Shown: positions 1 to 9,015, numbered from the stretch's first letter. The stretch is DNA of 64,000 bases from Paracoccus alkenifer (GCF_900108405.1 NZ_FNXG01000002.1:1-64000), one strand, 5' to 3'. Notes: generated from the letters alone by a model not told the origin. Program-made: numbers and translations.

Positions 1-143
1 AAACGGGCAGCCCGCCCTCCGCCTGGCGCAGCACGCCCATGATCTGGGCTTCGGTGAAACGGCTCTTCTTCATCGGAATCTCCTCGTCCATCTTGCCGAG
101 AAAATTCTACCTTCGCATCCCCTTAACCACGGGGAGGATTACC
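1..143 (-). mobile_element. IS3-family (IS407-like) insertion sequence end, cut by window edge
   Basis: This is the 5' end of an insertion sequence read on the minus strand. It ends near 143 and carries the first codons (start at 73, first residues MKKSRFTEAQ) of an orfA helix-turn-helix transposase subunit of the IS3 family. The same sequence recurs at 10652-10793 in the same orientation with one substitution and one single-base indel. Whether the element is complete to the left of the window cannot be seen. Its terminus abuts the truncated gene at 139-609. Confidence 0.8.
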
Positions 144-609
144 TGTGCATCGACGTCGTGCGGAGAGCGGCGATGGCACCGGCGAACATCACCTCGAAAT
201 AATCGAGAGCCGACCCTGCCTCAGCCCGATCTTCAATGAGCTTGGCGATGAATATGTCCATTACGCGTTCTCGCCCAGCGGCGGCATGTACATTCTCTGA
301 TCGGCCTGCCTGCTCACCCGAGATGCGTGGTAGCGCAGAGGCAAGCCGCCGCATGAGCTCGCGATAGAGTTCGTTGAAATAGCTCTCGTCGTTGTCGTTG
401 CGCGTGTCGCGTATGAGATAAACGATGCATTCGGATTTTATGTACAGAGGTGACGATCTGTCTCGGACCTTCAAGGCTGCGACGATTTCCTCGCGCGGCT
501 GTTTGGTCAGCTTTACCAGTGCCTGTTCAACGTCAGCGCGACGCGTGTAGGCCGTGCCGGCAGATCGACACTTAGTAAGCGGTTTTACGTCTCCATTACC
601 CAAAGGCAT
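139..609 (-). CDS. Hypothetical protein, C-terminally truncated at IS junction
   Basis: A 156-residue mainly helical, charged protein starting MPLGNGDVKP. Residues about 80-150 contain segments such as YFNELYRELMRRL and ALDYFEVMFAGAIAAL. These recall a larger alphaproteobacterial family that I tentatively associate with sigma-factor-like proteins, but no sigma or HTH region survives here. The reading frame ends within a few bases of the insertion-sequence terminus at 143, so the last residues (RTTSMHR) are probably junction-derived and the original gene was longer. It lies downstream of the methyltransferase operon on the same strand, 227 bp after it, and could have been its last member or an unrelated gene. 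No catalytic motif is visible. Confidence 0.5.
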   Translation of the reverse strand: MPLGNGDVKPLTKCRSAGTAYTRRADVEQALVKLTKQPREEIVAALKVRDRSSPLYIKSECIVYLIRDTRNDNDESYFNELYRELMRRLASALPRISGEQAGRSENVHAAAGRERVMDIFIAKLIEDRAEAGSALDYFEVMFAGAIAALRTTSMHR

Positions 610-836
610 CCCCTTGATCTATCCGCATGTTCAGCAATGATAGCGCCCACAGATTTACCTCGGCTGAGCGTGTAGCCGTCTATCTACTTCGTTCGGCCAT
701 TTTAGGGGTACATATATTGAGGATGATAGTGATCCCAGTAGCATTTCTTCACCGTTACATTGTATTGTGGTGCGGCGAGTGATCGGTTGACTATTGGCCC
801 CGCAGCGAAGCCACAGATCCGCGGCATTCTGGCCGA

Positions 837-3800
837 TCAGCATGACGGTGCCTGCGTCCTGCTGCTGCTCCCATCGGACAACGCTGTGGATGTGCCGGCC
901 AGCGCCGACTGCGCCAGCGTTTCAAGTTGCGCCAGAAGCGGCGATGCATCGAGCAGCGTACGCAGTTTGCGGCGACGCGCCGTCAGTGCTTTGGCAGGAT
1001 CAGAAAGATACGGGTCTGTCGTGCAATGGCCTTCTGCAAGTACGGCAATATCCTTGGCAAGGACCCCGATCTTCCGATGATCGCCGTTGCCGGAGTCGTA
1101 TGCGGGCATCATCCTGTACGGCAGGGTGTGAAGATGCCGTTCGCCGAAATCGCCCTTCGGGTTAAACGCGAGAGTGGCGTTGGTGAGCGCTAGGCTGTTG
1201 AGCATGCCGATCTGATACCAGGCCTCGTCCGCGTCCGTCACGACTTTCCAGTACAGGGTCTGGTCAACGACAAGGTCCTGGGCTTGCGCAACCGGAACGC
1301 ACGCCGCGCAGACAATTTTGCCGCCGGCGCCGGCCAGAATGAGGTAGCCGGTCGTCCCTAAGACTTGCCTGGAGAGTTTGCCCCGCTCATCGATGCGCTG
1401 CTGGAGCGATTTGCCTTTCCCGACCGTCTTAAGCTTCTGGTTGATTGTGGCAAACCGGCGTGCTGTCTGGGTAAATCCCTGCCTGCGGATTTCGGCCTCG
1501 TCGAGAATGCTCCAAGTTCCACTCGCTTCACGCAGCGCCGGCAGAGCGAGCGGCGCGCGATGGACACCGAGCACGAACGGCAGCAGGTTTTCTGACTGAG
1601 CCATGCGGAAAATAAAGCGCGGCGCGACATGGCCGGGGAATCGGTCCGCCGCCATTTCCTTGGCTGATTTGATGGTAAACCCCCATGCGGAACCGCGCGT
1701 CGGCGTATCGACGTGGTATTCCGCCCCCGCATTCTGGAGGATGTCCACACATACGGCCGTGCGCGGCATAAGGTCGGCCCCCTGCTGCGGCAGGTCGCCG
1801 CCACCGCCGGCCACGGCCGAACCGCTGCCCGTTTCAAGAACCCAGGCGCTGCGTGCCGCACCGATGGTGCGAACCGAAAAACCTGCGGCATCCAATCCCG
1901 CGTCGGTCGCCATAAAGCCGCTAAACGTGCTTTGTGGAAGCCCGGTCGTATTCGCTCTTTTGTGACCGACCAGCGCCGCGCCGGGATATTTGAATGTTCC
2001 GGGCGCGACCTGCCAAATTTCGGCGATGTCGAACGGCACCGGACGGTCGCTTGTTAGGAAATCATGCTGCCTGAGCCTTTCGTGGTGGGTGCCGTTCAGC
2101 ACCGTGCCGGGTACAAGGCAGGCAACGCAGGCATCAGGTCCCAAATAACGGTCGATGGCATGAAGCAGGTGCATCGTGCCCAGCTCAAGATGGAGAAAGG
2201 ACTGTCCTGCGGGCTGGATGCCGTAGAGTTTCGCCCGGCCTTTCAGCAAGTCCCGGTACGGATTGTCGGCCAGCCCGCTCATGGCAAGCCATGGCGGATT
2301 GGACACAAGCCCGTTGAAGTGGCCGGCAAGAAGGCCCGGCCTGTAGGTATTGCGCAGGATGAACGCCCAGATGCCGTTGCGCCCGGCAACAGCCAGTTCA
2401 GCCATGCAATGCGCCAGCGGGAACAGCGCATCGGAAAGCTGTTTGTAAAGCTCCGGCGACAACGTGACCCCGAACGCCGCGATGGTGCCGTCGAGAAAAC
2501 TGTCTGCGTCCGCCTTTGTGAAATCCGCAACGGTTCCGCGCCGCTGCGCATCATGCGCCTCGTCATAGGCCCAGTCCACGATCCGGTCGAAAAACTCCCG
2601 GTACGTTGGCTGCACCAACGCTGTCGGTAAATGTACGGTCGTGCCGTCAAGCGATACCGGAATGGTATCGCTTTCGCCGACTAGCGGAACTGACGCGGAA
2701 ACTGGCGTGACGGCGAACAGCGAGTCCGCATGATAGATCGGGATGACGATGGGCTTTGTCGCCGCCTTGATCTCAGCCGAGAGGCTGACGACCCAAGTTG
2801 TCTTGGCGAGACTGACGGCCAGCGGGTCAATGTCGAAGCCAGTTGCTACGTCTTCAAGCTGCTCGATGGTAGAAAAGCCGAACCGGATCCGTGTGGCCTT
2901 TATGATTTCCGCGAGCATCGTACCGGATCCGCAGCACATATCGACGATCCGGGGGCTTTCCCCGTTCGGCAGGCCGTCGATGCAACGGTCGGCAAGCAGA
3001 CGGGCGAGCCAGTGCGGGGTCCATTCCTGACCGAGCAGCTTGCGCTGGCTGCGGCGGGCGAGTTGCGCCATAAAGCGGCCGAACAAATCCTCTTCGGGAT
3101 ACCAGCTGAAATCGTAAGCATAGAGATCGCGCTGGAGGTCGCGGGCCACTGCAACAAGCCGGTCGATGTGCGACGGGCTGAGAAGCCAGCCGAAATAATC
3201 CTGCTCGACCACATTCTCCAACTGGAAATTGTTGCGGAAGAATTCGCCGTTCAAGATTGCCTTCAGTTCGTCGTCCGTGCTCAGCACCGCCTTGCCTGTC
3301 AGCACGTTCGCGCTCAGAAGCCGCGCGAGAAGGGTCACGTAAGCTTCATCGACATACGCGGCGGTGCGGAAAGTTCCTGCCGGCCCCTCCAGATGATCGA
3401 CGAACTGCGACCAGAGATCGGTGGCAAGGTCCGCCGACGGATCGGCCTTGCGCCCCTCGTCCACCAGCAGCGACAAAGGCCCCGCGCTGCTCTTATATGC
3501 GGCCGAGTCCATGCCAAGGTCGGAAGCGAGGAATTCGGACCGCAACGGCCGCGACTGTTCGCGCGCCAGATGCTTTTTGATAAAGCCGCCAAGCTGCTCG
3601 GCGGACAGTACGCTGTCATCGGGCAGCTTGAGTTCGTCGATAACAACGAGCGCGATGTCGGCAGCGGTGCAGGCGGATGGATCGACCCCCGCTGCAAGTA
3701 CGGCATCATAGGCGTACCATTCGACCGTGTCGGACAGCACGCCCCGGACCGTGGAAACCGGCATGCCCGCGCGGACAAGCCCCGCCGCCTGCTCTTGCAC

Positions 3801-4103
3801 CTGCGCGTAACCGGTGTCGCGCTTGGCGGTGTTGCGCAGGTCGGATTCGTACTCAATCGTGGTCGAACCCACCAAATTGTCGATGAACCGGGATGCGGCT
3901 TTGCCTGATCCCGTGCCCACCTTGGTATGGGCTTCCGTTCCTTCGGTGTAGTTGTTGATCCAAGTCTCGTGCGCGGTGTCCGGGAACATAAGCCGCAATC
4001 GCCCCTGGACCTCGCTGCGCAGCACCGCCTCGACATGACCGGCATCCCGCAGCATGCGGCTGCGCGCGATAGTTTCACGAATGCGGGCAATATCAGCTGT
4101 CAT
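837..4103 (-). CDS. Type IIG-like N6-adenine DNA methyltransferase with N-terminal nuclease-like segment
   Basis: A 1,088-residue protein. Methylase motif I is seen as RIVDMCCGSGTMLAEI (about residues 380-395) and the catalytic motif as NPPW (about residue 601), as in gamma-class N6-adenine methylases. The N-terminal 110 residues read like a PD-(D/E)XK fold: E55, D75, then IEYESDL around 83-89 and QVQEQ near 101. The usual E-x-K is E-x-E here. The C-terminal 250 residues resemble the target-recognition part of Eco57I-like enzymes. I chose the ATG at 4103 (MTADIARIRE) because it overlaps the preceding stop by 11 bp; an upstream in-frame start would extend deep into the neighbour. It is the third methyltransferase of the operon. 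The methylase call is firm; the nuclease is an inference. Confidence 0.82.
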   Translation of the reverse strand: MTADIARIRETIARSRMLRDAGHVEAVLRSEVQGRLRLMFPDTAHETWINNYTEGTEAHTKVGTGSGKAASRFIDNLVGSTTIEYESDLRNTAKRDTGYAQVQEQAAGLVRAGMPVSTVRGVLSDTVEWYAYDAVLAAGVDPSACTAADIALVVIDELKLPDDSVLSAEQLGGFIKKHLAREQSRPLRSEFLASDLGMDSAAYKSSAGPLSLLVDEGRKADPSADLATDLWSQFVDHLEGPAGTFRTAAYVDEAYVTLLARLLSANVLTGKAVLSTDDELKAILNGEFFRNNFQLENVVEQDYFGWLLSPSHIDRLVAVARDLQRDLYAYDFSWYPEEDLFGRFMAQLARRSQRKLLGQEWTPHWLARLLADRCIDGLPNGESPRIVDMCCGSGTMLAEIIKATRIRFGFSTIEQLEDVATGFDIDPLAVSLAKTTWVVSLSAEIKAATKPIVIPIYHADSLFAVTPVSASVPLVGESDTIPVSLDGTTVHLPTALVQPTYREFFDRIVDWAYDEAHDAQRRGTVADFTKADADSFLDGTIAAFGVTLSPELYKQLSDALFPLAHCMAELAVAGRNGIWAFILRNTYRPGLLAGHFNGLVSNPPWLAMSGLADNPYRDLLKGRAKLYGIQPAGQSFLHLELGTMHLLHAIDRYLGPDACVACLVPGTVLNGTHHERLRQHDFLTSDRPVPFDIAEIWQVAPGTFKYPGAALVGHKRANTTGLPQSTFSGFMATDAGLDAAGFSVRTIGAARSAWVLETGSGSAVAGGGGDLPQQGADLMPRTAVCVDILQNAGAEYHVDTPTRGSAWGFTIKSAKEMAADRFPGHVAPRFIFRMAQSENLLPFVLGVHRAPLALPALREASGTWSILDEAEIRRQGFTQTARRFATINQKLKTVGKGKSLQQRIDERGKLSRQVLGTTGYLILAGAGGKIVCAACVPVAQAQDLVVDQTLYWKVVTDADEAWYQIGMLNSLALTNATLAFNPKGDFGERHLHTLPYRMMPAYDSGNGDHRKIGVLAKDIAVLAEGHCTTDPYLSDPAKALTARRRKLRTLLDASPLLAQLETLAQSALAGTSTALSDGSSSRTQAPSC

Positions 4104-6222
4104 GCACTGTCCTTTGACGGGCGGCGCACGCAGCCTCAAGGCGAGAGTCGATATGGCGCGCTACTTTCTTGAGGTCGTTTTCATTCATACCAGGCAACGA
4201 AGCGGCTAGGATGAACACATCGATCTGGTGCCGGGCTGATGGCACGCCCGCAGCAAGCTGCTGTCCGAGCGCGGAAAGTCTCTCGCAGTCGCCGTGCGAT
4301 AAAGCGGGAATTGGCACTTGACGGATGTGTGTCGCTTCGAGTTTGAGCGCGCCGCCGCCAAGCGGCGTACCGGCGGCTTCCATTGCCGCCCTGCACCAGC
4401 TGCTATGGAACAGGGCGTAGAGCGCATGCGCTGTCCATCGCTTCTCATCCGCCCACAGGGTTGAGAAGTTGGCATCGATCAAAACCGGCGGCTGCGTATT
4501 CAGCGCGACGGCCGGTGTCCCGTGATTGATCCGCGGCGTGAAGATCGAGGGCAGGTGGCGCGCGGTGAAGGCCGGCAACATGTACCAGAAGCGCGGAACG
4601 TCGCGGCCGTTGCTTGGCCGGCGGACATTGGTACGCACCGCCGAAAGGTCGGGAATGAACCGTGCCGGCTTTTTCAGGTCCAGCGCAGTCCGGGCTGCCA
4701 GACGTACGAACGAAGCGAGCTCGGGCGGCATGACGCGGGGCGCAGACACGCGCCGCTTACGATAAGCCTCCGCCGCTTCTGCGACGAGCCTCTGATCTTC
4801 CGGCAGAACCCAATCAGACAAATCAAGCACGCGCGTGGCCGGACCGCGCCCGTCCGCAAAGGCTTGCATATCCGCCTGACGATGAAGAACGGGGCGCAGC
4901 GCCGCCACGGGAACGCGGACTTGCATGTTCTGAAAGCTGTCCGACGCTTCGACGGTGACGGTTTCGCCCTCTTCGTCACCGGCCATGGTCATATAGAAGA
5001 AGCGGTTACAGCCCGAACGCAGGCCTTGGCTGACCCGGATACCCGCCTGTTCAATTGTCTGGAGGTGCGCCGGTGCCGCGCCGGGCGGCAGCATGTCGCG
5101 CAGTCCTTCCGGTACCACCGTCGGCCTTACGTCCCCGGCGAAAAATAGCGGCAGCGCATGGCCCCTGTTCTCGGCCTTCTGAAACCAGCCTTTGCGTTCA
5201 AGGCGCTGCTCCAGCGTGCGCCATTCCTCATCCAGCGCAAAGGGGCGGCGCTCAATGCCCGGCACGTCCCCATTCGCCGCGCCGGCCCATGCCGCAAAGT
5301 CCCGTTCCGGTTCCGAACCGGGAAAGGCACCGCCCACAAGCGACTCTCCGCCCGCAGCCGCCGGACCAACTTGCAGCCAGGTTGCGATCGGCAGGGACGA
5401 CCGGGCTGACACAGGCTCTTGCGCCTCGTCCCATGAAAGCCGCCGCGTGATCACAAGGTGCGTGCGCACCAGCGCATCGGAAAACCAGCCGGGCTGGGTA
5501 TCCGCGACAATGTACTCAAGGCGAAACGCGCGCAGCAGCAGGTAGCGCACGACATCGGCATAGTCGCGCGAACGCCAGGTGGCGGGAACAACAAGGGCCA
5601 GGCGGCCGCCCGGCCGTGTCAACAGGGCGGACAGGAGCCAGGCCGGTACGGAAAGATCGGCAAGACCCGAATAGCCGTCAACCAGCGCCTGCCAGAGCGC
5701 GCGCTCGCCGCCGATCATGCGCGCATCAACAATCGCGGACAGGCCCCGGCGCACGTCACCGACACCGGCACCGTTCCCGTTTTGCGATTGGTATCTCACA
5801 TAGGGGGGATTGGTGATGACGAGATCGTAGCCGGGCGTATCCAGCGTCGCGATGGCGGCGGGGTCAAAAGCGCTTCCCGTGAGAATATGGCTGCTCTCCG
5901 CAGCTTCGTCTGCCTGCAAAGCCGCCATCCTGCGACCGCAGAAGGCGGCTGTTTCGGAATCAAGCTCTATGCCGTCCAGTCGGCTGAGCCGAGCTCCCCG
6001 CGCCTGCGCCGTCAATGCTGCCGCATCAAGCAGGTCGCCATGCCCAGCCATCGGATCGATCACCGTGCGCGCGCCGGAGTTGAGCGCTAGGTGCGCGAGA
6101 AGCGCCCCCAGCGGCAACCCGGTAAAGAACTGCCCCAGCCGTTTGCGCTGAGCCGGCGGCAGGCTTTCCTCAAAGGACCGCGCCGAGGATCTGATCGCGC
6201 CGACCGCGTCAGTCGCCGGCAC
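4093..6222 (-). CDS. Eco57I-type N6-adenine DNA methyltransferase
   Basis: About 709 residues from the chosen GTG. Near the N-terminus it has RKRLGQFFTG, typical of N6-adenine methylases, then AdoMet motif I (VIDPMAGHGDLLDAA) and the catalytic motif in DLVITNPPYVRYQ. The long C-terminal half has the look of a target-recognition region, with no separate nuclease that I can recognise. Family members methylate adenine in a specific site, alone or as part of a restriction system. The gene overlaps both neighbours, consistent with translational coupling. Start choice: GTG at 6222 has GGGAG nine bases upstream; in-frame ATGs at 6255 and 6273 would only lengthen the overlap with the upstream gene. 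Confidence 0.82.
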   Translation of the reverse strand: MPATDAVGAIRSSARSFEESLPPAQRKRLGQFFTGLPLGALLAHLALNSGARTVIDPMAGHGDLLDAAALTAQARGARLSRLDGIELDSETAAFCGRRMAALQADEAAESSHILTGSAFDPAAIATLDTPGYDLVITNPPYVRYQSQNGNGAGVGDVRRGLSAIVDARMIGGERALWQALVDGYSGLADLSVPAWLLSALLTRPGGRLALVVPATWRSRDYADVVRYLLLRAFRLEYIVADTQPGWFSDALVRTHLVITRRLSWDEAQEPVSARSSLPIATWLQVGPAAAGGESLVGGAFPGSEPERDFAAWAGAANGDVPGIERRPFALDEEWRTLEQRLERKGWFQKAENRGHALPLFFAGDVRPTVVPEGLRDMLPPGAAPAHLQTIEQAGIRVSQGLRSGCNRFFYMTMAGDEEGETVTVEASDSFQNMQVRVPVAALRPVLHRQADMQAFADGRGPATRVLDLSDWVLPEDQRLVAEAAEAYRKRRVSAPRVMPPELASFVRLAARTALDLKKPARFIPDLSAVRTNVRRPSNGRDVPRFWYMLPAFTARHLPSIFTPRINHGTPAVALNTQPPVLIDANFSTLWADEKRWTAHALYALFHSSWCRAAMEAAGTPLGGGALKLEATHIRQVPIPALSHGDCERLSALGQQLAAGVPSARHQIDVFILAASLPGMNENDLKKVARHIDSRLEAACAARQRTVHDS

Positions 6223-8122
6223 TGCATGGAACTCCCGGCAGCTTCTGTTTCGCATACCAGCGATAGAAGACATCAGCGTCGAGCGGGACTTGCTGATGAT
6301 GGCTGAGGAAATGCGTCACAAGGCGGGAATAAAGCCTCTGCGCCGTCGCTTCGACTGGATCATGCGCGGCGGTCGCCGCGCGGTGAAGGGCCGTCGCGAC
6401 TGTCCATACACATTCATCTGCTCCGGTCTTGCTTTCGATCCGGGCCCCGGCCTTGCGACGTGGCCCCAACAGGAGCACGGGGTCGCCGCGCACGGCTCCT
6501 TCCGTTGTGACCTGTTTGAAGCTGCCCTGCTTCTTGTCGAGAACCCCCGCATACTCCACGTCAAAGCCCGCATCCTGGTAGGCGCGCTGCAAGGCGTTCC
6601 AGACTTCGGCGGATGCGGAATGAAACACCATCGTGGCTTTGCCGGACGGCTTCAATATCCGGCGGGCCTCGCTGAACGACCGGGTCAGCAGGTCCCGATA
6701 CTCGTCAATGGCCTTACCCTGGTCTGGGCTGACGATGGCTTCATCCGTGCGGTCGGTGAACGTCTTGAGCCAAGCCTCGTTTATAAAACTGAGTTCGGCG
6801 TAAGGTATGTTAGCCCCGAAGGGCGGGTCCGTGAACACATAGTCGATGCTCCCGGATGGCAGCGCGACAGCGCAGCTGGAGCCATGGACGACTTCGACCT
6901 TGCCGCTGCCTCCGTGGATTGTCTCAAACGCCTGCGCAATCGTTGTCAGTTTGCGCCGCAATCCTGCAAAAAAATTCTTCTCCACTGGAAGGCCGCTGAC
7001 ATAGAGCACGCCGGGCTGGGCGCTGGTGACGACTAGGTCTTTCTGGCTGGACTTCGCCACGACGCGGGTCATGATTGTGCCGTGCGCCGCGTTATAACTG
7101 AGCAGCCAGAAACGCAGCCCCTCGCGGAGCGCGCCGCGATAGGATTCCACGCGCTCCCACATGCGGGCGAAGACGATGAGATTGCGCCGCGTGTAGAAGT
7201 GATGAACGTGGGTAATTCCTTGATGGTAGCCCTTGCGATAGAGGTCGCCCCAGGGGATCAGCGCCTGCGGCACGCAGGACGGGATCGGTTCCGCCTCAAT
7301 CTTCTTGACAAGAGCCAGGTCGGCGGCTGTGGCCGGACGCGACCAGCGTTTTTTCCCGGTCGAACCATACACGCGGGCCATCGCGCGCCCGCGCAAGGCG
7401 CGCTGCTCGCCCAGCACGTCATCCTGTTCCTGCACCGTCACCCGCTGCACATCATCCAGCGACGCTTCATGGCGGCACTTCGGGCAAGCGAAGGTGGAGG
7501 ATATCTCCGCAGGATCGAGCGAAACGCACGCATCCCACAAGGTGACAGAGCTGTGGCAACCGGGGCAGTGCAGCTTATCGCTCCAGATCAGATGGCGAAG
7601 GGAGCCTTTAGCACCGGAGGGATCGCGCGCCTCATACATCCAGCCGTCTTCGCTCTCCCCGGCGGCCAAGACATCTTCGGCGGCCTTCTTGAACGCGGCA
7701 GGATCGGGCGGATTAGTCAGCGTCCGGCCGACAAACGAGCCGAGCGCGCCCAGCTCATACAGAACGGCATTGCGAGCACCCCATTGCACGTCAAGACCAA
7801 GGCGGATTGCTTCCGCGCGCAGTTCCTCTGGCGGCCGCTCGCAAAGCAGTGCGGCCAAGCCGGTCGTTCCGCTACCCCCGAACCCGTCAAACACGGTATC
7901 GCCGGGCTTGGTATGGGCGGCGATATACAGGGCAATCGCCTCCGGGGAAATTTTTGTCGGGTAGGGAAAGGCCCCATAAAGGGCACCGGTGCGCTTTGCA
8001 GCCAGCGGCTGACCATAGAGGGCATCCAGAGACTTGGCGGGTATCGCCGGCGCTGACTTGCGTGGCTTGGTCGCGGTGTGAAGCATCTGTCCGTTTTCCC
8101 CCGGCATTCTCATTCGTTTCAT
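6209..8122 (-). CDS. Zn-ribbon-containing DNA methyltransferase (COG1743-like)
   Basis: A 637-residue methylase with AdoMet motif I as VFDGFGGSGTTGLAALL (about 77-93) and catalytic motif TDPPFGANIPYAEL (about 440). Between them lie two CxxC pairs (LHCPGCHSS and FACPKCRHE) forming a probable zinc ribbon. This order matches adenine-specific methylases with an inserted Zn-ribbon, sometimes found near DUF1156 proteins in defence loci. DPPF also occurs in N4-cytosine enzymes, so the modified base is uncertain. Its start overlaps the stop of the ribbon-helix-helix gene by 4 bp (ATGA), so the two are translationally coupled. It is the first of three non-redundant methyltransferases. Confidence 0.8.
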   Translation of the reverse strand: MKRMRMPGENGQMLHTATKPRKSAPAIPAKSLDALYGQPLAAKRTGALYGAFPYPTKISPEAIALYIAAHTKPGDTVFDGFGGSGTTGLAALLCERPPEELRAEAIRLGLDVQWGARNAVLYELGALGSFVGRTLTNPPDPAAFKKAAEDVLAAGESEDGWMYEARDPSGAKGSLRHLIWSDKLHCPGCHSSVTLWDACVSLDPAEISSTFACPKCRHEASLDDVQRVTVQEQDDVLGEQRALRGRAMARVYGSTGKKRWSRPATAADLALVKKIEAEPIPSCVPQALIPWGDLYRKGYHQGITHVHHFYTRRNLIVFARMWERVESYRGALREGLRFWLLSYNAAHGTIMTRVVAKSSQKDLVVTSAQPGVLYVSGLPVEKNFFAGLRRKLTTIAQAFETIHGGSGKVEVVHGSSCAVALPSGSIDYVFTDPPFGANIPYAELSFINEAWLKTFTDRTDEAIVSPDQGKAIDEYRDLLTRSFSEARRILKPSGKATMVFHSASAEVWNALQRAYQDAGFDVEYAGVLDKKQGSFKQVTTEGAVRGDPVLLLGPRRKAGARIESKTGADECVWTVATALHRAATAAHDPVEATAQRLYSRLVTHFLSHHQQVPLDADVFYRWYAKQKLPGVPCSAGD

Positions 8123-8337
8123 GTCCGCGCCGGTGCCGCCGTTTGCTGGTCAAGAGCCGGCCGCCGCGCCGCACGCGTGGGCCGCTGGTGTCGCCGCAAG
8201 TATTCCTGGATGGCACGCCGCACGACCCAAGACACGGATACGTCGTCCTTTTCTGCGAGCGCGTTAAGCGTGTCATAGTCTCCCGGCGTGACGCTGACTG
8301 TGACCCGGGGGCCGAGCTTTTTTGATCGATCACTCAT
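8119..8337 (-). CDS. Ribbon-helix-helix (CopG/Arc-like) transcriptional regulator
   Basis: A 72-residue protein. Residues 10-50 fit the ribbon-helix-helix fold: a short basic beta strand (RVTVSVTP), helix 1 (DYDTLNALAEKDD), then VSWVVRRAIQEYLRR. The tail is basic and proline/alanine-rich. Such proteins bind DNA as dimers with the strand in the major groove and usually repress their own operon. It is the first gene of the methyltransferase operon. Between its promoter and start codon sit two 9-bp direct repeats spaced one helical turn apart, a likely operator. Its role is therefore probably control of methyltransferase dosage. Confidence 0.78.
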   Translation of the reverse strand: MSDRSKKLGPRVTVSVTPGDYDTLNALAEKDDVSVSWVVRRAIQEYLRRHQRPTRAARRPALDQQTAAPART

Positions 8338-8347
8338 GGTGGGCCTG

Positions 8348-8396
8348 CTAATGTTCCCCTATTGTTCACTTTAGCGAGATGTGATTCTAATTGCAA
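8348..8396 (-). promoter_or_regulatory. Promoter and candidate RHH operator of the methyltransferase operon
   Basis: On the minus strand, TTGCAA (8391-8396) and TAAAGT (8368-8373) are separated by 17 bp, a good sigma-70-type promoter. Just downstream, plus-strand copies CTAATGTTC (8348-8356) and CTATTGTTC (8359-8367) form a direct repeat with one mismatch and an 11-bp period. This is the geometry expected for two ribbon-helix-helix dimers on one DNA face. The start codon of the regulator is at 8337. The rest of 8397-8616 shows nothing else I can name. Confidence 0.5.
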
Positions 8397-8616
8397 CATA
8401 ATGCATCACTTTGACTCGCGAGAACAGCGCATTTCTGACGCCTGTTGGAGTGTGTGTGTTGGTAGGGGCGTCGCCCTCGCGCCGGCAGGGCCATCAGCCC
8501 CCACAGGTCATCAAGACAGCGAGAACACCATCATGGCTGGTGCTCGGCAGAGTCATGGAACACCGGTTATCGATGAGCTTCGCCCGCAGTAGTTTCGGCC
8601 GGACGATGATTCTCAC

Positions 8617-9015
8617 GGACACTATCATGGACGGCGCAACAACACGGACAGCGGCTGATCTTTCACGTGAAGAACTTTAAGCCTTGGTATGGGAGCGTCC
8701 GCTCAACCGTGTCGGACCTGAACTTGGCCTTGATGGACCTCGCCTGGCGAAGCTATGCGACCAGTGGCAGATCCCTTATCCGCGGCCGGGTTACTGGCAA
8801 AAGAAGGCGGTTGGCCGGGCGCCCGCGCCGACGCCGTTATCCCCAGTGCAAACGGCAGACGCGCTTACGCAAAGCCGTGCTGCGAGAGCGAGCGCCAAGG
8901 TGGGAGCCAAGCCACTCACACAGCGGATGACGGCACGAACTGCCAGGCGAGCAGCCGCAGTGGGTCGAGAAGCCGAAAAAGCTCTTCGCTACCCTGATGC
9001 CGACAATTGTGGAAA
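8617..9015 (+). pseudogene. Broken gene of the REELY-LVW-x-P helix-turn-helix type, cut by IS3
   Basis: From 8617 the frame reads MDGATTRTAADLSREEL, then TAA, then ALVWERPLNRVGPELGLDG and LAKLCDQWQIPYPRPGYW. This matches a widespread N-terminal HTH-like module whose usual wording is REELY-x-LVW followed by GYW. The TAA sits where tyrosine (TAY) is expected, so a single substitution explains the stop. A further frame change is needed to reach a plausible continuation (QPQWVEKPKKLFATLMPTIV) that runs into the insertion sequence at 9016. No continuation is recognised right of the element at 10342. I call it a multiply inactivated gene of unknown function. Confidence 0.55.

Noticed and set aside
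837..8337. Assignment of the methyltransferase operon to BREX or DISARM
   Set aside because: No PglZ, BrxC-like ATPase, SNF2 helicase, DUF1998 or phospholipase-D-type gene is visible in the window.
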